Positions 43,905-52,473 of a stretch of DNA of 64,000 bases are shown piece after piece. The DNA is from Kordiimonas pumila (GTDB lineage: Bacteria > Pseudomonadota > Alphaproteobacteria > Sphingomonadales > Kordiimonadaceae). Within the stretch, counting starts at the first letter, position 1, and each line of letters opens with the position of its first letter. A program made the position numbers and the translations under genes. The stretch spans positions 3,954,501-4,018,500 of the forward strand of contig NZ_CP061205.1 of the NCBI RefSeq assembly GCF_015240255.1, in the 5' to 3' direction. The notes beneath the pieces are model-generated. The model saw nothing but the letters and a program-made list of their open reading frames with translations. It made no database searches and had not been told where the DNA came from.

Positions 43905-45563
43905 TTACCCCACAAACCGTACTTTGCCATCTACCACTGTTTTCAAAACAGGCACTTCATGCAATTTTTCAGGTGCATGAGTTAGGAGATTACCGCCCCA
44001 AATGACAAAATCCGCCAAATAACCAGGAATAAGCCTGCCTAGCTTGTTTTCCTGATAGCCAACATAAGCATTGGTTTCTGTGTAAGCCTTTAGGGCTGTT
44101 TCAGCCGAGACCTTTTCGTATGGCAACCACCCCTCAGGGTTCGCGCCGTCCAGTGTTTGCCTTAATACAGCTGCCTGAATACCAAGCCGAGGATCCAAAG
44201 GAGCAACAGGCCAATCAGACCCAAAGCCCACCTGCACTCCTGCTTTCAAAAGAGAGTTAAAGGCATAAGTGCCATGAAGGCGTTTTTCACCAATACGTTT
44301 TTCAGCCCAGCGGCCATCATCAATGGCATGATAAGGTTGCATGGAAGCAATAACACCAAGATCTGCAAACCTAGAAAAGCTCTGCGGCCTGATATGCTGC
44401 GCATGCTCAATGATAAAGCGTCTGTCTCTTGGTCCGTTTTTTTGAATAGCTTCCGCAAACATACCAAGAACTTCATCATTGGCGCGGTCCCCAATAGCAT
44501 GAACGGCTAAATGCAATCCGGCCCCGTCAGCTGCAATAATCTGTTCGCGCAGGTCAGCAAGTGGCACAAAAGATATGCCTTTATTACCCGGTTCATCCGT
44601 ATACTCATCATAAAACAGGGCGGTCCCTGAACCCAGTGAGCCATCAGCTAAACCCTTTAGGCCGCCCCACCGGACCCAGTCATCCCCACGTCCCTCCTCG
44701 GCGATCAAGCTTTGCAATCGCTGCCAGTCTGCGAGCGGCACAAAAGACTTGAACCGAACATCTGTTTCACCTTTTGCCCGTAAAGACCTCAGCGCATCAT
44801 GACTTACCCAATCAAGTGCTTTGGTGTGAATTTGGGTAACACCAAGGCTAAGTGCATGCTGAGTACAAACCCGCAAGCGGGCTTCCTTTTCAGCCTCCGT
44901 CATAGAAGGGATAACCCTTTGAACCAAGTCTTTCGCTTTGTCTTTCAATATCCCGGTAGGCTCGCCTTGCTCGTCGCGTACAATTATACCACCCTCAGGG
45001 TCTGGTGTGTTGCGATCAATGCCGGCCAGCTTAAGTGCTAGTGAATTAAGCAGCAGCATGTGAAGATCAAGCCGGGCTACGGCTACAGGGTTATTAGGAG
45101 TTACATCATCAATCCAGTGGCGGGTAGGAAGCTGACCACCCCAAAGCTGTTCATCCCAACTGCCCCCTTCAATCCACTTACCGGGTTGCACTTTTGCAGC
45201 ATAATCACCTAAAATAGCGGCAAAATCAGCGGGTGTACCGGCGCTACGCAAATTAATACTGACAAGTGCTTCCGCCGCCATAAACAAATGCACATGTGGC
45301 TCAATAATGCCCGGCGTTACAAAAGCACCCTCAAGGTCTATTACCTGAGTTTTAGGGCCTATCATGGCCTTAACGGCACTACCACCTACAGCGGCAATAT
45401 GATTATTGACAGTGCCTATTGCAGAGGCAAGAGGCACACCAGCGCTTACCCAAACCTGGCCATTTACATAGGCCACATCAAGGTGCACAGTGCCTGCACG
45501 AAGCGCCGCTGAAACAGCAAGTGTTGCTCCCATTCCCGCTATAAATGTCCGCCTATCCAACAT
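43905..45563 (-). CDS. Exported YtcJ-like amidohydrolase (Amidohydro_3)
   Basis: 552 aa from ATG 45563. Twin-arginine-type signal MLDRRTFIAGMGATLAVSAA. Metal-site HxH in IEPHVHLF, a histidine in AVHAIGDRAND and the FGSDWPVAPLDPRLG Asp box. The family hydrolyses N-acyl and amide bonds, e.g. N-substituted formamide. Periplasmic location suggests it acts on an imported compound before uptake by the nearby MFS. Confidence 0.87.
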   Translation of the reverse strand: MLDRRTFIAGMGATLAVSAALRAGTVHLDVAYVNGQVWVSAGVPLASAIGTVNNHIAAVGGSAVKAMIGPKTQVIDLEGAFVTPGIIEPHVHLFMAAEALVSINLRSAGTPADFAAILGDYAAKVQPGKWIEGGSWDEQLWGGQLPTRHWIDDVTPNNPVAVARLDLHMLLLNSLALKLAGIDRNTPDPEGGIIVRDEQGEPTGILKDKAKDLVQRVIPSMTEAEKEARLRVCTQHALSLGVTQIHTKALDWVSHDALRSLRAKGETDVRFKSFVPLADWQRLQSLIAEEGRGDDWVRWGGLKGLADGSLGSGTALFYDEYTDEPGNKGISFVPLADLREQIIAADGAGLHLAVHAIGDRANDEVLGMFAEAIQKNGPRDRRFIIEHAQHIRPQSFSRFADLGVIASMQPYHAIDDGRWAEKRIGEKRLHGTYAFNSLLKAGVQVGFGSDWPVAPLDPRLGIQAAVLRQTLDGANPEGWLPYEKVSAETALKAYTETNAYVGYQENKLGRLIPGYLADFVIWGGNLLTHAPEKLHEVPVLKTVVDGKVRFVG

Positions 45564-45641
45564 TATTTTTCCCCATATTAATTCATGTCTCGATGTGTAT
45601 CTTTTATTGAAGCGCAAAGCTTAATCAAACAAATGACAGAC

Positions 45642-46940
45642 TTAGTCCTTGCCTATCAACCTTTTAGCGTGCGTAACACTCACATCCCCACTGTCCGCCA
45701 ATGCTTTGGCAATTCGGTCAATGTCAGGACCGCTTGCACCAGCCGTAATTGCTATATTTCGCGCATGTAATGTCATGTGGCCACGCTGGATACCTTCGGT
45801 TGCAAGCGCCCGGATTGCCGCCATGTTTTGAGCCAAACCAACTGTTGCCACAACTTCAGAAAGCTCACTGGCACTCGAGACCTTTAATAGCCGTAATGCT
45901 GCTTGGGCAGCAGGATGGGTTTTTGTTGCCCCCCCTACCAGCCCCAAAGCCATAGGCAGTTCTATTGTACCTACCATTTTACCATTTGCGGCCATTTCCC
46001 AGCGGGTTAATGATGTATAGTGTCCGTTGCGCGCTGCATAAGCATGAGCACCCGCTTCAATAGCTCGCCAGTCGTTCCCTGTCGCAACCACAACCGGGTC
46101 AATCCCATTCATGATCCCTTTATTGTGCGTGGCAGCCCTGTAAGGGTCAACAATTGCCAGAGCGCAAGCCTCAACCATACCCCTACAAACATCGGCCCCG
46201 CTATACATTTTTGTATCCATCACAGACGGCTCAAGCTCGACCTTGGCTCGCACAATGCGCAGATCAGCGAGATTTGACAGTATCCTAAGCCTGACCTTGC
46301 CACCCGTAATCCGCTCAACATCAGGCGCAAGCATCTCAGCCATAGTATTCACAGTATTGGCCCCCATAGCGTCACGCACATCTACAAGAATATGCATAAC
46401 CACCATTGGGCCAACAGGGCTGTTTTCAAAGATATGAACTTCAACATCTTTACAGCCACCACCTAGGTCTATCAGTACCTTATCGCGGGAATTGGCTTTC
46501 TCAATCAGGCTTTCTTTATGCTCCAAAAGCCGTTGCTTGGCACCAAAAGGGTCCGTTACCCCCAAAACCTGAATTTGCGCACGCATAATAGGCTGCTCGG
46601 CACGGGCCGAAAAGCCGCCGCCCTGAGCAGCGAGTTTAGCCATATAGGAAGCAGCAGCAACAACCGAAGGTTCTTCCACAACCATTGGTACAAGGTACTC
46701 TTTACCGTTCACAATAAAATTAGTTGCAATGCCGAGAGGTAGTTCAAACTTACCAATAACATTTTCTATCATGCCATTAGCGATATGGAGTGGCAGAACG
46801 CCTTCTCCTGAAAAAAAGGCACCTTCTTGTTGACCCAAATGGGCCGCAGTGCAAACCGCCGCCAACCTCTCTGCCGGCTCCATATGACGCATATTAATGA
46901 TATGAGAGCGTACAGGTTTATTAGTTGGCAGTGAATCCAT
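45642..46940 (-). CDS. mvaA: Hydroxymethylglutaryl-CoA reductase, degradative (class II)
   Basis: 432 aa from ATG 46940 with AAGGA upstream. Catalytic residues of class II enzymes visible: Glu in MIENVIGKFELPLG, Lys in HNKGIMNGID, Asp in TGNDWRAIEAG, and His in MTLHARNIA. Converts mevalonate to HMG-CoA with NAD(H) in degradative bacteria. Divergent from the MocR gene with a shared operator region. No HMG-CoA lyase is seen in the window, so it must lie elsewhere if mevalonate is catabolised. Confidence 0.93.
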   Translation of the reverse strand: MDSLPTNKPVRSHIINMRHMEPAERLAAVCTAAHLGQQEGAFFSGEGVLPLHIANGMIENVIGKFELPLGIATNFIVNGKEYLVPMVVEEPSVVAAASYMAKLAAQGGGFSARAEQPIMRAQIQVLGVTDPFGAKQRLLEHKESLIEKANSRDKVLIDLGGGCKDVEVHIFENSPVGPMVVMHILVDVRDAMGANTVNTMAEMLAPDVERITGGKVRLRILSNLADLRIVRAKVELEPSVMDTKMYSGADVCRGMVEACALAIVDPYRAATHNKGIMNGIDPVVVATGNDWRAIEAGAHAYAARNGHYTSLTRWEMAANGKMVGTIELPMALGLVGGATKTHPAAQAALRLLKVSSASELSEVVATVGLAQNMAAIRALATEGIQRGHMTLHARNIAITAGASGPDIDRIAKALADSGDVSVTHAKRLIGKD

Positions 46941-46961
46941 CCTCAAGTCCTTTTATTTAGA

Positions 46962-46997
46962 GGTGTAATAATATGAAAATTATATTATTGGATCACC
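46962..46997. promoter_or_regulatory. Palindromic operator-like repeat
   Basis: GGTG-AATAATAT (46962-46974) mirrors ATATTATT-CACC (46982-46997) around an A/T-rich centre, just upstream of the HMG-CoA reductase gene. A separate element from the GTACACTT pair; possible binding site of the MocR or another regulator. Confidence 0.4.
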
Positions 46998-47011
46998 TTC
47001 CATCGCAAAAG

Positions 47012-47045
47012 GTACACTTCTTGTTTACATTTTTTCTTTGTACCC
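47012..47045 (+). promoter_or_regulatory. GTACACTT...GTACCC operator pair
   Basis: GTACACTT (47012-47019) and GTACCC (47040-47045) start 28 bp apart, in the mvaA/MocR intergenic region. The same pair with identical spacing precedes the CoA-transferase gene (48581-48614). GntR/MocR regulators commonly bind direct repeats, so this is likely their site. Confidence 0.6.
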
Positions 47046-47085
47046 TAAAAATGTTAGTAACAGTTATAGTGAAAGGCTCTGGCAC

Positions 47086-48465
47086 ATGAATAAAGCCGAC
47101 AAAATTGTAGACAGTATTACGTCGGATATTCATACCGGCGCTATACTTCCCAAGCAAAAGCTTCCCTCAATCCGGAAGACCGCTGAAGATTTCAAAGTTT
47201 CAAAGAACACCGTTATTGATGCTTATGACAAACTTACCGCACAAGGGCTTGTACATGCCGTTCACGGATCTGGCTTTTATGTTTCAGACCTGACGGACAT
47301 GGACCTTCAAGTTACCCAGCCACAACATATTCTGGAGGCATTTGATCGCATTTCATTATTAAATGCCCAGTTGAATCAGGAAATGCATGTTAGAGTTGGC
47401 GACGGGCGCCCACCCCTATCATGGATGCAAGATGCCCTACCTGAAAAACTTTCAGGTAACTTTCTCCGCCGATTTGAAGGCGATCAAACCGCCTATGGAA
47501 GCGCCAATGGCAACATGTCACTGCGTGAAGTTATTGCAAAAAAGTATCGCATAAACGGTATGCAAACCGCTGCAGAGCAAGTCGTAACTACATTTGGTGC
47601 CAATCATGCACTTGATCTCATTATTCGTCGCTTTCTGGAGCCTGGCGACACAGTACTTGTCGATGAACCCGGCTACTATCCTTTGTTTGCAAAACTCAAA
47701 TTGTCGAAAATAAATTTCATAGGTGTACCCAGAACGCCTCAAGGGCCTGACACGCACAAACTACGCCTACTGGCAAAGCAGTACCGGCCAAAGTTTTTTT
47801 TCACGCAGTCAAGATACCAGAACCCTACAGGCTCCAGCATGGACCTACCTACTGCGCATTCGGTCTTACAAATAGGGACCATGTACGGCATGCGCATTGT
47901 AGACAATGACCCGTTTTTTGATTTGCCTGATCAAACTGGTGTACCTCTCGCACTCTTGGATCAATTCGAAAATGTAATCGCCATCTCTAGCTATTCGAAA
48001 CTGTTGTCGGCAAGCTTTCGTGTTGGATACTTAATCGCTTCACCGCAAATTACTAAAGAAATTGCCGAGCTAAAACTGATAACAACGATCAATAGTTCAC
48101 GCTTCACCGAAATGCTGACCTGTGAAATGATAACGAACAGGCGTTACCAGCGTCATTTAAAGAAAATATCAGCACAGCTTGCCGAACTTCGAGCAAACTT
48201 TAATAAACACATTGAAAAAATAGGCCTAGAGGTTTTAGACCCTAACGGAGGTGGGTTTTATAGTTTCCTCATGTTACCTGCAAACATGGACGAGACACAA
48301 ATCGCGCGACGTGCCCTGTCAAAAGGTATATTTTTGGCACCGGGAAAGTTCTTTTTTGTGGACGAGAAGAGCCGGGTGCCCGCTTTTCGCATTAATATAA
48401 CCCGCGCAGATAATATGAGATTCTATCAATTTCTTAAAAATGAGGTCGCATCGTCTATATCTTGA
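47086..48465 (+). CDS. MocR-type (GntR/aminotransferase) regulator
   Basis: 459 aa from ATG 47086. N-terminal winged helix of the GntR type (KLPSIRKTAEDFKVSKNTVI then DAYDKLTAQGLV), linker, then a class I aminotransferase fold with the PLP Lys in SSYSKLLSASFRVGY. MocR proteins sense amino or PLP-reacting compounds and regulate neighbouring catabolic genes. Divergent from mvaA; matching operators at 47012 and 48581 imply it controls mvaA and the CoA-transferase operon. Confidence 0.9.
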   Translation: MNKADKIVDSITSDIHTGAILPKQKLPSIRKTAEDFKVSKNTVIDAYDKLTAQGLVHAVHGSGFYVSDLTDMDLQVTQPQHILEAFDRISLLNAQLNQEMHVRVGDGRPPLSWMQDALPEKLSGNFLRRFEGDQTAYGSANGNMSLREVIAKKYRINGMQTAAEQVVTTFGANHALDLIIRRFLEPGDTVLVDEPGYYPLFAKLKLSKINFIGVPRTPQGPDTHKLRLLAKQYRPKFFFTQSRYQNPTGSSMDLPTAHSVLQIGTMYGMRIVDNDPFFDLPDQTGVPLALLDQFENVIAISSYSKLLSASFRVGYLIASPQITKEIAELKLITTINSSRFTEMLTCEMITNRRYQRHLKKISAQLAELRANFNKHIEKIGLEVLDPNGGGFYSFLMLPANMDETQIARRALSKGIFLAPGKFFFVDEKSRVPAFRINITRADNMRFYQFLKNEVASSIS

Positions 48466-48580
48466 ATCCTTTAGGTTAACTATCGTAACGCAAGACTTCT
48501 CCTGCCATTCAAAAGCAGTGGGGTCTGATAGACATATGTGGGCTCATAAGGAAGGTCTATAGTGTATGCTTTTTTTAATA

Positions 48581-48614
48581 GTACACTTATTATAAATTTC
48601 CACACACTGTACCT
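48581..48614 (+). promoter_or_regulatory. GTACACTT...GTACCT operator pair upstream of CoA-transferase
   Basis: GTACACTT (48581-48588) and GTACCT (48609-48614) with a 28-bp period, identical in half-site spacing to the site at 47012-47045. It lies about 63-96 bp before the CoA-transferase start. Confidence 0.6.
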
Positions 48615-48676
48615 GTATTACGCTGGACATATAAATATTATAGTATCTGGCATAGTAAGTACGGAGGAAGTAGCTA

Positions 48677-49921
48677 ATGGATAGTGTAAGCTCAGAGCAT
48701 GTGACCGCAAATAATAGTATGGGCCGCACGGGGCCCCTTTCTGGCGTAGTCGTGCTGGATATAACACGAGTTGTCGCAGGCCCTTACTGCTCCATGATGC
48801 TTGCAGATATGGGCGCCACGGTTATAAAAGTGGAAAATCCAGCTGACCCAGATTATGCCCGTACATTCCCTCCCTTTGCAGGCGATGCACAGTTCAGTGC
48901 TTTCTTTTCTCAGTATAACCGAAACAAAAAAGCTATAACCCTCAACCTCAAATCGGAAGAGGGTAAAACAATACTCAAGGCACTTGTAAAAAAAGCCAAT
49001 ATCCTTATTGAAAACTTCCGGCCTGGCACGATGGACAAGCTAGGTCTTGGGTATGAAGTGTTAGCAAAAGAAAACCCGGCTCTCATTTATACAGCGATAA
49101 GCGGGTTTGGGCGAACTGGCCCAAACTCTTCCCGTCCGGCCTTTGATAACACGGGGCAAGCCGTAGGGGGGCTATGGTCCATGAACGGTTACGAGGACCG
49201 CCCACCAGTACGTGTTGGCACCATAATAGGCGATCTATCTGCTTCGCTTTATGCAGCGGTGGGTACAGTTGCCGCCCTGCGTGAAGCTGAACGCAGCGGC
49301 ATTGGACAAGTTGTTGATGTATCGCAGCAGGATTCTGTGCTTAGCTTGACGGAAAACGCAGTGATCCGTTACACGCTTGAAAATGATGTTGCATCACCCA
49401 TTGGTAATAACCATCCCTTTGTACGCCCTTACGGTCAATATCCCTGCAAAGACGGTTACGTGTTTTTTGGAGGCTATACCGATAAATTCTGGAAAATATC
49501 ATGTCAATTATTCGGCAATGCCGAACTGGTAAATGATCCAGAGATTGACACAATGGAAAAACGTTTCAATGAGGACACATACAAACGCCGTATCGAACCA
49601 ATACTAAATAACTGGTTTAGCCGTTACACCAAAGCTGAACTGGAAGAGATTGCAGGCGACAAAATTCCACTAAGCGCAATTAAGACCATCGCGGAAGTAG
49701 TGGAGGATCCACACGTTATCGCCCGGAAAATGATAGTAGATGTACCGGTTGACACCCAGATGGTCAGAATGATTGGGAATCCTATACACCTCTCAAACAT
49801 GGGAAGCCCGAAAATGGATCAAGCCCCCAATGTTGGTGCCGATAATGCCGAAATTTATTCCAGCTTACTTGGCTTTAGCTCAGAAGATATAGAGCATCTT
49901 CGTGCCGAAGGGACTCTTTAA
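48677..49921 (+). CDS. Class III CoA-transferase (CaiB/BaiF family)
   Basis: 414 aa. LSGVVVLDITRVVAGPYCSM, then VIKVENPADPDYAR (catalytic Asp region) and NFRPGTMDKLGLGYE are family blocks. These enzymes move CoA between acids by an Asp acyl-CoA anhydride, e.g. carnitine/crotonobetaine in CaiB. GGAGG lies 9 nt upstream. Two bp before the hydratase gene, so the pair functions together like CaiB/CaiD. Confidence 0.92.
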   Translation: MDSVSSEHVTANNSMGRTGPLSGVVVLDITRVVAGPYCSMMLADMGATVIKVENPADPDYARTFPPFAGDAQFSAFFSQYNRNKKAITLNLKSEEGKTILKALVKKANILIENFRPGTMDKLGLGYEVLAKENPALIYTAISGFGRTGPNSSRPAFDNTGQAVGGLWSMNGYEDRPPVRVGTIIGDLSASLYAAVGTVAALREAERSGIGQVVDVSQQDSVLSLTENAVIRYTLENDVASPIGNNHPFVRPYGQYPCKDGYVFFGGYTDKFWKISCQLFGNAELVNDPEIDTMEKRFNEDTYKRRIEPILNNWFSRYTKAELEEIAGDKIPLSAIKTIAEVVEDPHVIARKMIVDVPVDTQMVRMIGNPIHLSNMGSPKMDQAPNVGADNAEIYSSLLGFSSEDIEHLRAEGTL

Positions 49922-49923
49922 AA

Positions 49924-50706
49924 ATGGCTATTGATTACGAAAAGAACGGCCACGTTGCGACTATTACATTTAATCGCCCAGAAAAGCTCAACGCCATGTC
50001 ACTTCGTATGTACGACGCCCTTGGTGAAGCTTATTGTGAGGCACGAGATGATAATGATGTGCGCGCAGTGGTGCTAGCAGGAAAAGGGGACCGGGCCTTT
50101 TGCGTTGGTGCAGACCTTACAGAATCAATTCCTGCATTGGCGGAAGACCGTTTCGATATAAGTGAATGGGACGCTGCCCATATGAAAGGTATCCGCATGT
50201 ACAAACCTGTGATCTGTGCTGTACATGGTTTGTGTATGGGCGGTGGTTTTGAATTCATGCTTTCTACAGATATTCGGGTGGTCGCGGATGACGCTATTTT
50301 TCAACTACCTGAGCCACAGCACGGTTTTGTTCCTGCAGGCGGAACCCTAGTAAGATTAGTACGCCAAATCTCATACGCCCATGCTATGCAGATTATGCTT
50401 ATGGCCGAACGCCTGACTGCCGCAGATTTATACCGAATGGGTGTGGTCAATGAGGTGTTACCATCTGATCGAGTACTGCCCCGAGCCCATGAAATAGCGC
50501 AAGGCATTGCTGCACTCGGACCAGTTGCTATCCAAACAATCAAAGAAGCAGCTTTAACGCTCCACTCTGAGCCTCTCGAAGAAGCCTTTAAAAAAGAAGC
50601 TATCCTCGGTCAAAAAGCCTTCACCTGTGACGATGCAAAGGCCGGGCTTGCTAATTTCATTGCGCGCGGCGCCAACAAAACAAAAAAGCCCTCGCATTCC
50701 CAATAA
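49924..50706 (+). CDS. Enoyl-CoA hydratase/isomerase family protein
   Basis: 260 aa crotonase. Oxyanion-hole AFCVGADL and GLCMGGGFE; both catalytic glutamates of hydratases are present at Glu110 (GGGFE) and Glu130 (QLPEPQ), so hydration of an enoyl-CoA is feasible. Starts 2 bp after the CoA-transferase. Substrate not fixed by sequence; candidates are anhydromevalonyl-CoA, crotonobetainyl-CoA-like or 3-methylglutaconyl-CoA-like thioesters. Confidence 0.9.
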   Translation: MAIDYEKNGHVATITFNRPEKLNAMSLRMYDALGEAYCEARDDNDVRAVVLAGKGDRAFCVGADLTESIPALAEDRFDISEWDAAHMKGIRMYKPVICAVHGLCMGGGFEFMLSTDIRVVADDAIFQLPEPQHGFVPAGGTLVRLVRQISYAHAMQIMLMAERLTAADLYRMGVVNEVLPSDRVLPRAHEIAQGIAALGPVAIQTIKEAALTLHSEPLEEAFKKEAILGQKAFTCDDAKAGLANFIARGANKTKKPSHSQ

Positions 50707-50917
50707 GGTTAGCAAAAGGAGGACCGTGAAGAGAAAATCATACACTAGCTTTTACCGCAGCAAGAGGCATAGGGAATCAGTTCCTTTTCCATTCAGTATC
50801 CTTAAAACTGTACCCTAATTTTAACAGGTACTATTTTGTTATTTTCCCCCAAAGCGTCTCTCTCAATATTTTTTACAATATTATAACGTGTAATGACAGA
50901 CGCTCTTAAAAGGGGTC
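50707..50917 (+). other. Intergenic remnant before receptor fragment
   Basis: No gene is supportable. A GTACCCTAA at 50810 resembles half of the MocR-type operator, but the partner half-site at the proper 28-bp spacing is absent. Confidence 0.5.
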
Positions 50918-51106
50918 ATGTCTAAAGGAAGAACACACGACGAGATGAAAATCTACTCGATCGACAACCAATTGAATGGACAATGGGAAAGCGGTGATTT
51001 CTCGGCCAATGTTCTTGCGGGCTACAATTATACGAAAACCAAAAGCGGCAATGCTGTATATTACGCATACGGCGAGGCTCAAATGAATTACTGGAGATGG
51101 GAATGA
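50918..51106 (+). pseudogene. TonB-dependent siderophore receptor remnant
   Basis: About 62 codons (KIYSIDNQLNGQWESGDFSA then NVLAGYNYTKTKSGNAVYY) look like one pair of beta strands from a FhuA/FpvA-type receptor barrel, where DNQL...G.....LLAGYDY is a common pattern. The rest of a 600-800 aa receptor is missing on both sides; the fragment ends at a stop 10 bp into the next gene's start region. A decayed receptor beside an esterase suggests lost or rearranged xenosiderophore uptake. Confidence 0.55.
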
Positions 51107-52470
51107 CATTGAGGTTGAACCGCCGAGCCGTGCTAAACGGCCTGCTAGTGACCCCCTTACTTGCAGCTGCAGCCCCTGCACCAGTTTTATCTACAATATT
51201 AATTCGTAACACATACCTCTTCGACGGGATTAACAGCGTACGCAGGCCCTGCAATGTTCGGATAACAGGTAAGCACATTGATGCTATTTCCTCAGGAGAT
51301 ATTCCCATACCCGCAGGGTCAACTGTCATTGACGCTGCAGGCCAAACTCTTATGCCGGGCCTCACTGACGCACATTGGCACATGGCTGCAGTTAAAGGAG
51401 TTAGTTGGATGGGGCCAGAAGATGCCGTTTCAATTGCTCTAATTTTTGAAGATGCCAAGCGGCAACTGATGCGCGGCTTTACAACGGTGCGAGATACGGC
51501 AGGCTCTATCCTAGATGTCAGAGATGCGATTGATCGGGGGATTGTGCCTGGTCCCAGATGCTTTCCCAGCGGTGCCGCAATTTCACAAACGTCAGGGCAC
51601 GGCGACTTTGACCCAGTGGATGAATTACCAGTTAGCCTCGGCGGCGCACCTTCGCATTACCGACGCTTGGGTATGACAGCCGTGGCAAACGGCGTACCCG
51701 AGGTTCTTGCGGCGGCCCGACACCAACTCAAACGCGGTGCCACACAGGTTAAAATTATGGCTGGAGGAGGTGTCACTTCGGATTACGACCCCATCGACAC
51801 ACTTCAGTTTACACCTAAGGAACTGCAAGCAATCGTTCAAGCAGCATCAGATTGGGGTACCTATGCCTGCGCCCATGCTTACACTGCGCACGGCGTTCGG
51901 CGATGTCTTGATGCTGGCGTGTTATCCATCGAACATGGCCACCTAATTGATGACGCAACAGCCGAACTTATGGCTGAAAAAGGTGCTTGGCTCTCGACAC
52001 AACCATTCGAAGATGGTGACAACATTCTAACCGAGGCGCAACTCAAGAAAGCTCGCGAATCATTAGGCCACACAGGTTGGCAGACAAGTGTAAAACTCGC
52101 AAAAAAACATGGGGTTAAGGTTGCTTTTGGCACTGATCTTTTTGCGCGAACCGCTACATCACGAACAGAAAATGCGGCCCTACCGCGGCTTGGTGAAATA
52201 TTTTCGAATGCAGAGGTTTTACGCATTGCAACCTCAGGCAATTGCGACCTTTTTGCCCAAAGCGGTAAGCGCAACCCCTATCGCGCGGCCCCTATTGGGG
52301 TAGTGAAGGAAGGCGCTTGGGCAGACCTACTCCTGATCCGCGGTAATCCCTTGGATAACCTACACTTGATTGAGGATTACGAGAAAAATATGCTGCTCAT
52401 CATAAAGGATGGCATTATTCATAAGAATTTGATCGGCACTGAGATGTCGGCGCAAACACAGGAGTGGTAA
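51103..52470 (+). CDS. Exported amidohydrolase (imidazolonepropionase-like)
   Basis: 455 aa from ATG 51103, 7 nt after GGAG (an ATG at 51097 is possible). Twin-arginine-like signal LNRRAVLNGLLVTPLLAAAA. HxH in MPGLTDAHWHM, KIMAGGGVTSDYDPI (Lys), CAHAYTAHGVRRCLDAG, IEHGH, and AFGTDLFA. Family members hydrolyse N-acyl amino acids or dipeptides. Followed 3 bp later by the esterase gene. Confidence 0.87.
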   Translation: MTLRLNRRAVLNGLLVTPLLAAAAPAPVLSTILIRNTYLFDGINSVRRPCNVRITGKHIDAISSGDIPIPAGSTVIDAAGQTLMPGLTDAHWHMAAVKGVSWMGPEDAVSIALIFEDAKRQLMRGFTTVRDTAGSILDVRDAIDRGIVPGPRCFPSGAAISQTSGHGDFDPVDELPVSLGGAPSHYRRLGMTAVANGVPEVLAAARHQLKRGATQVKIMAGGGVTSDYDPIDTLQFTPKELQAIVQAASDWGTYACAHAYTAHGVRRCLDAGVLSIEHGHLIDDATAELMAEKGAWLSTQPFEDGDNILTEAQLKKARESLGHTGWQTSVKLAKKHGVKVAFGTDLFARTATSRTENAALPRLGEIFSNAEVLRIATSGNCDLFAQSGKRNPYRAAPIGVVKEGAWADLLLIRGNPLDNLHLIEDYEKNMLLIIKDGIIHKNLIGTEMSAQTQEW

Positions 52471-52473
52471 TAA

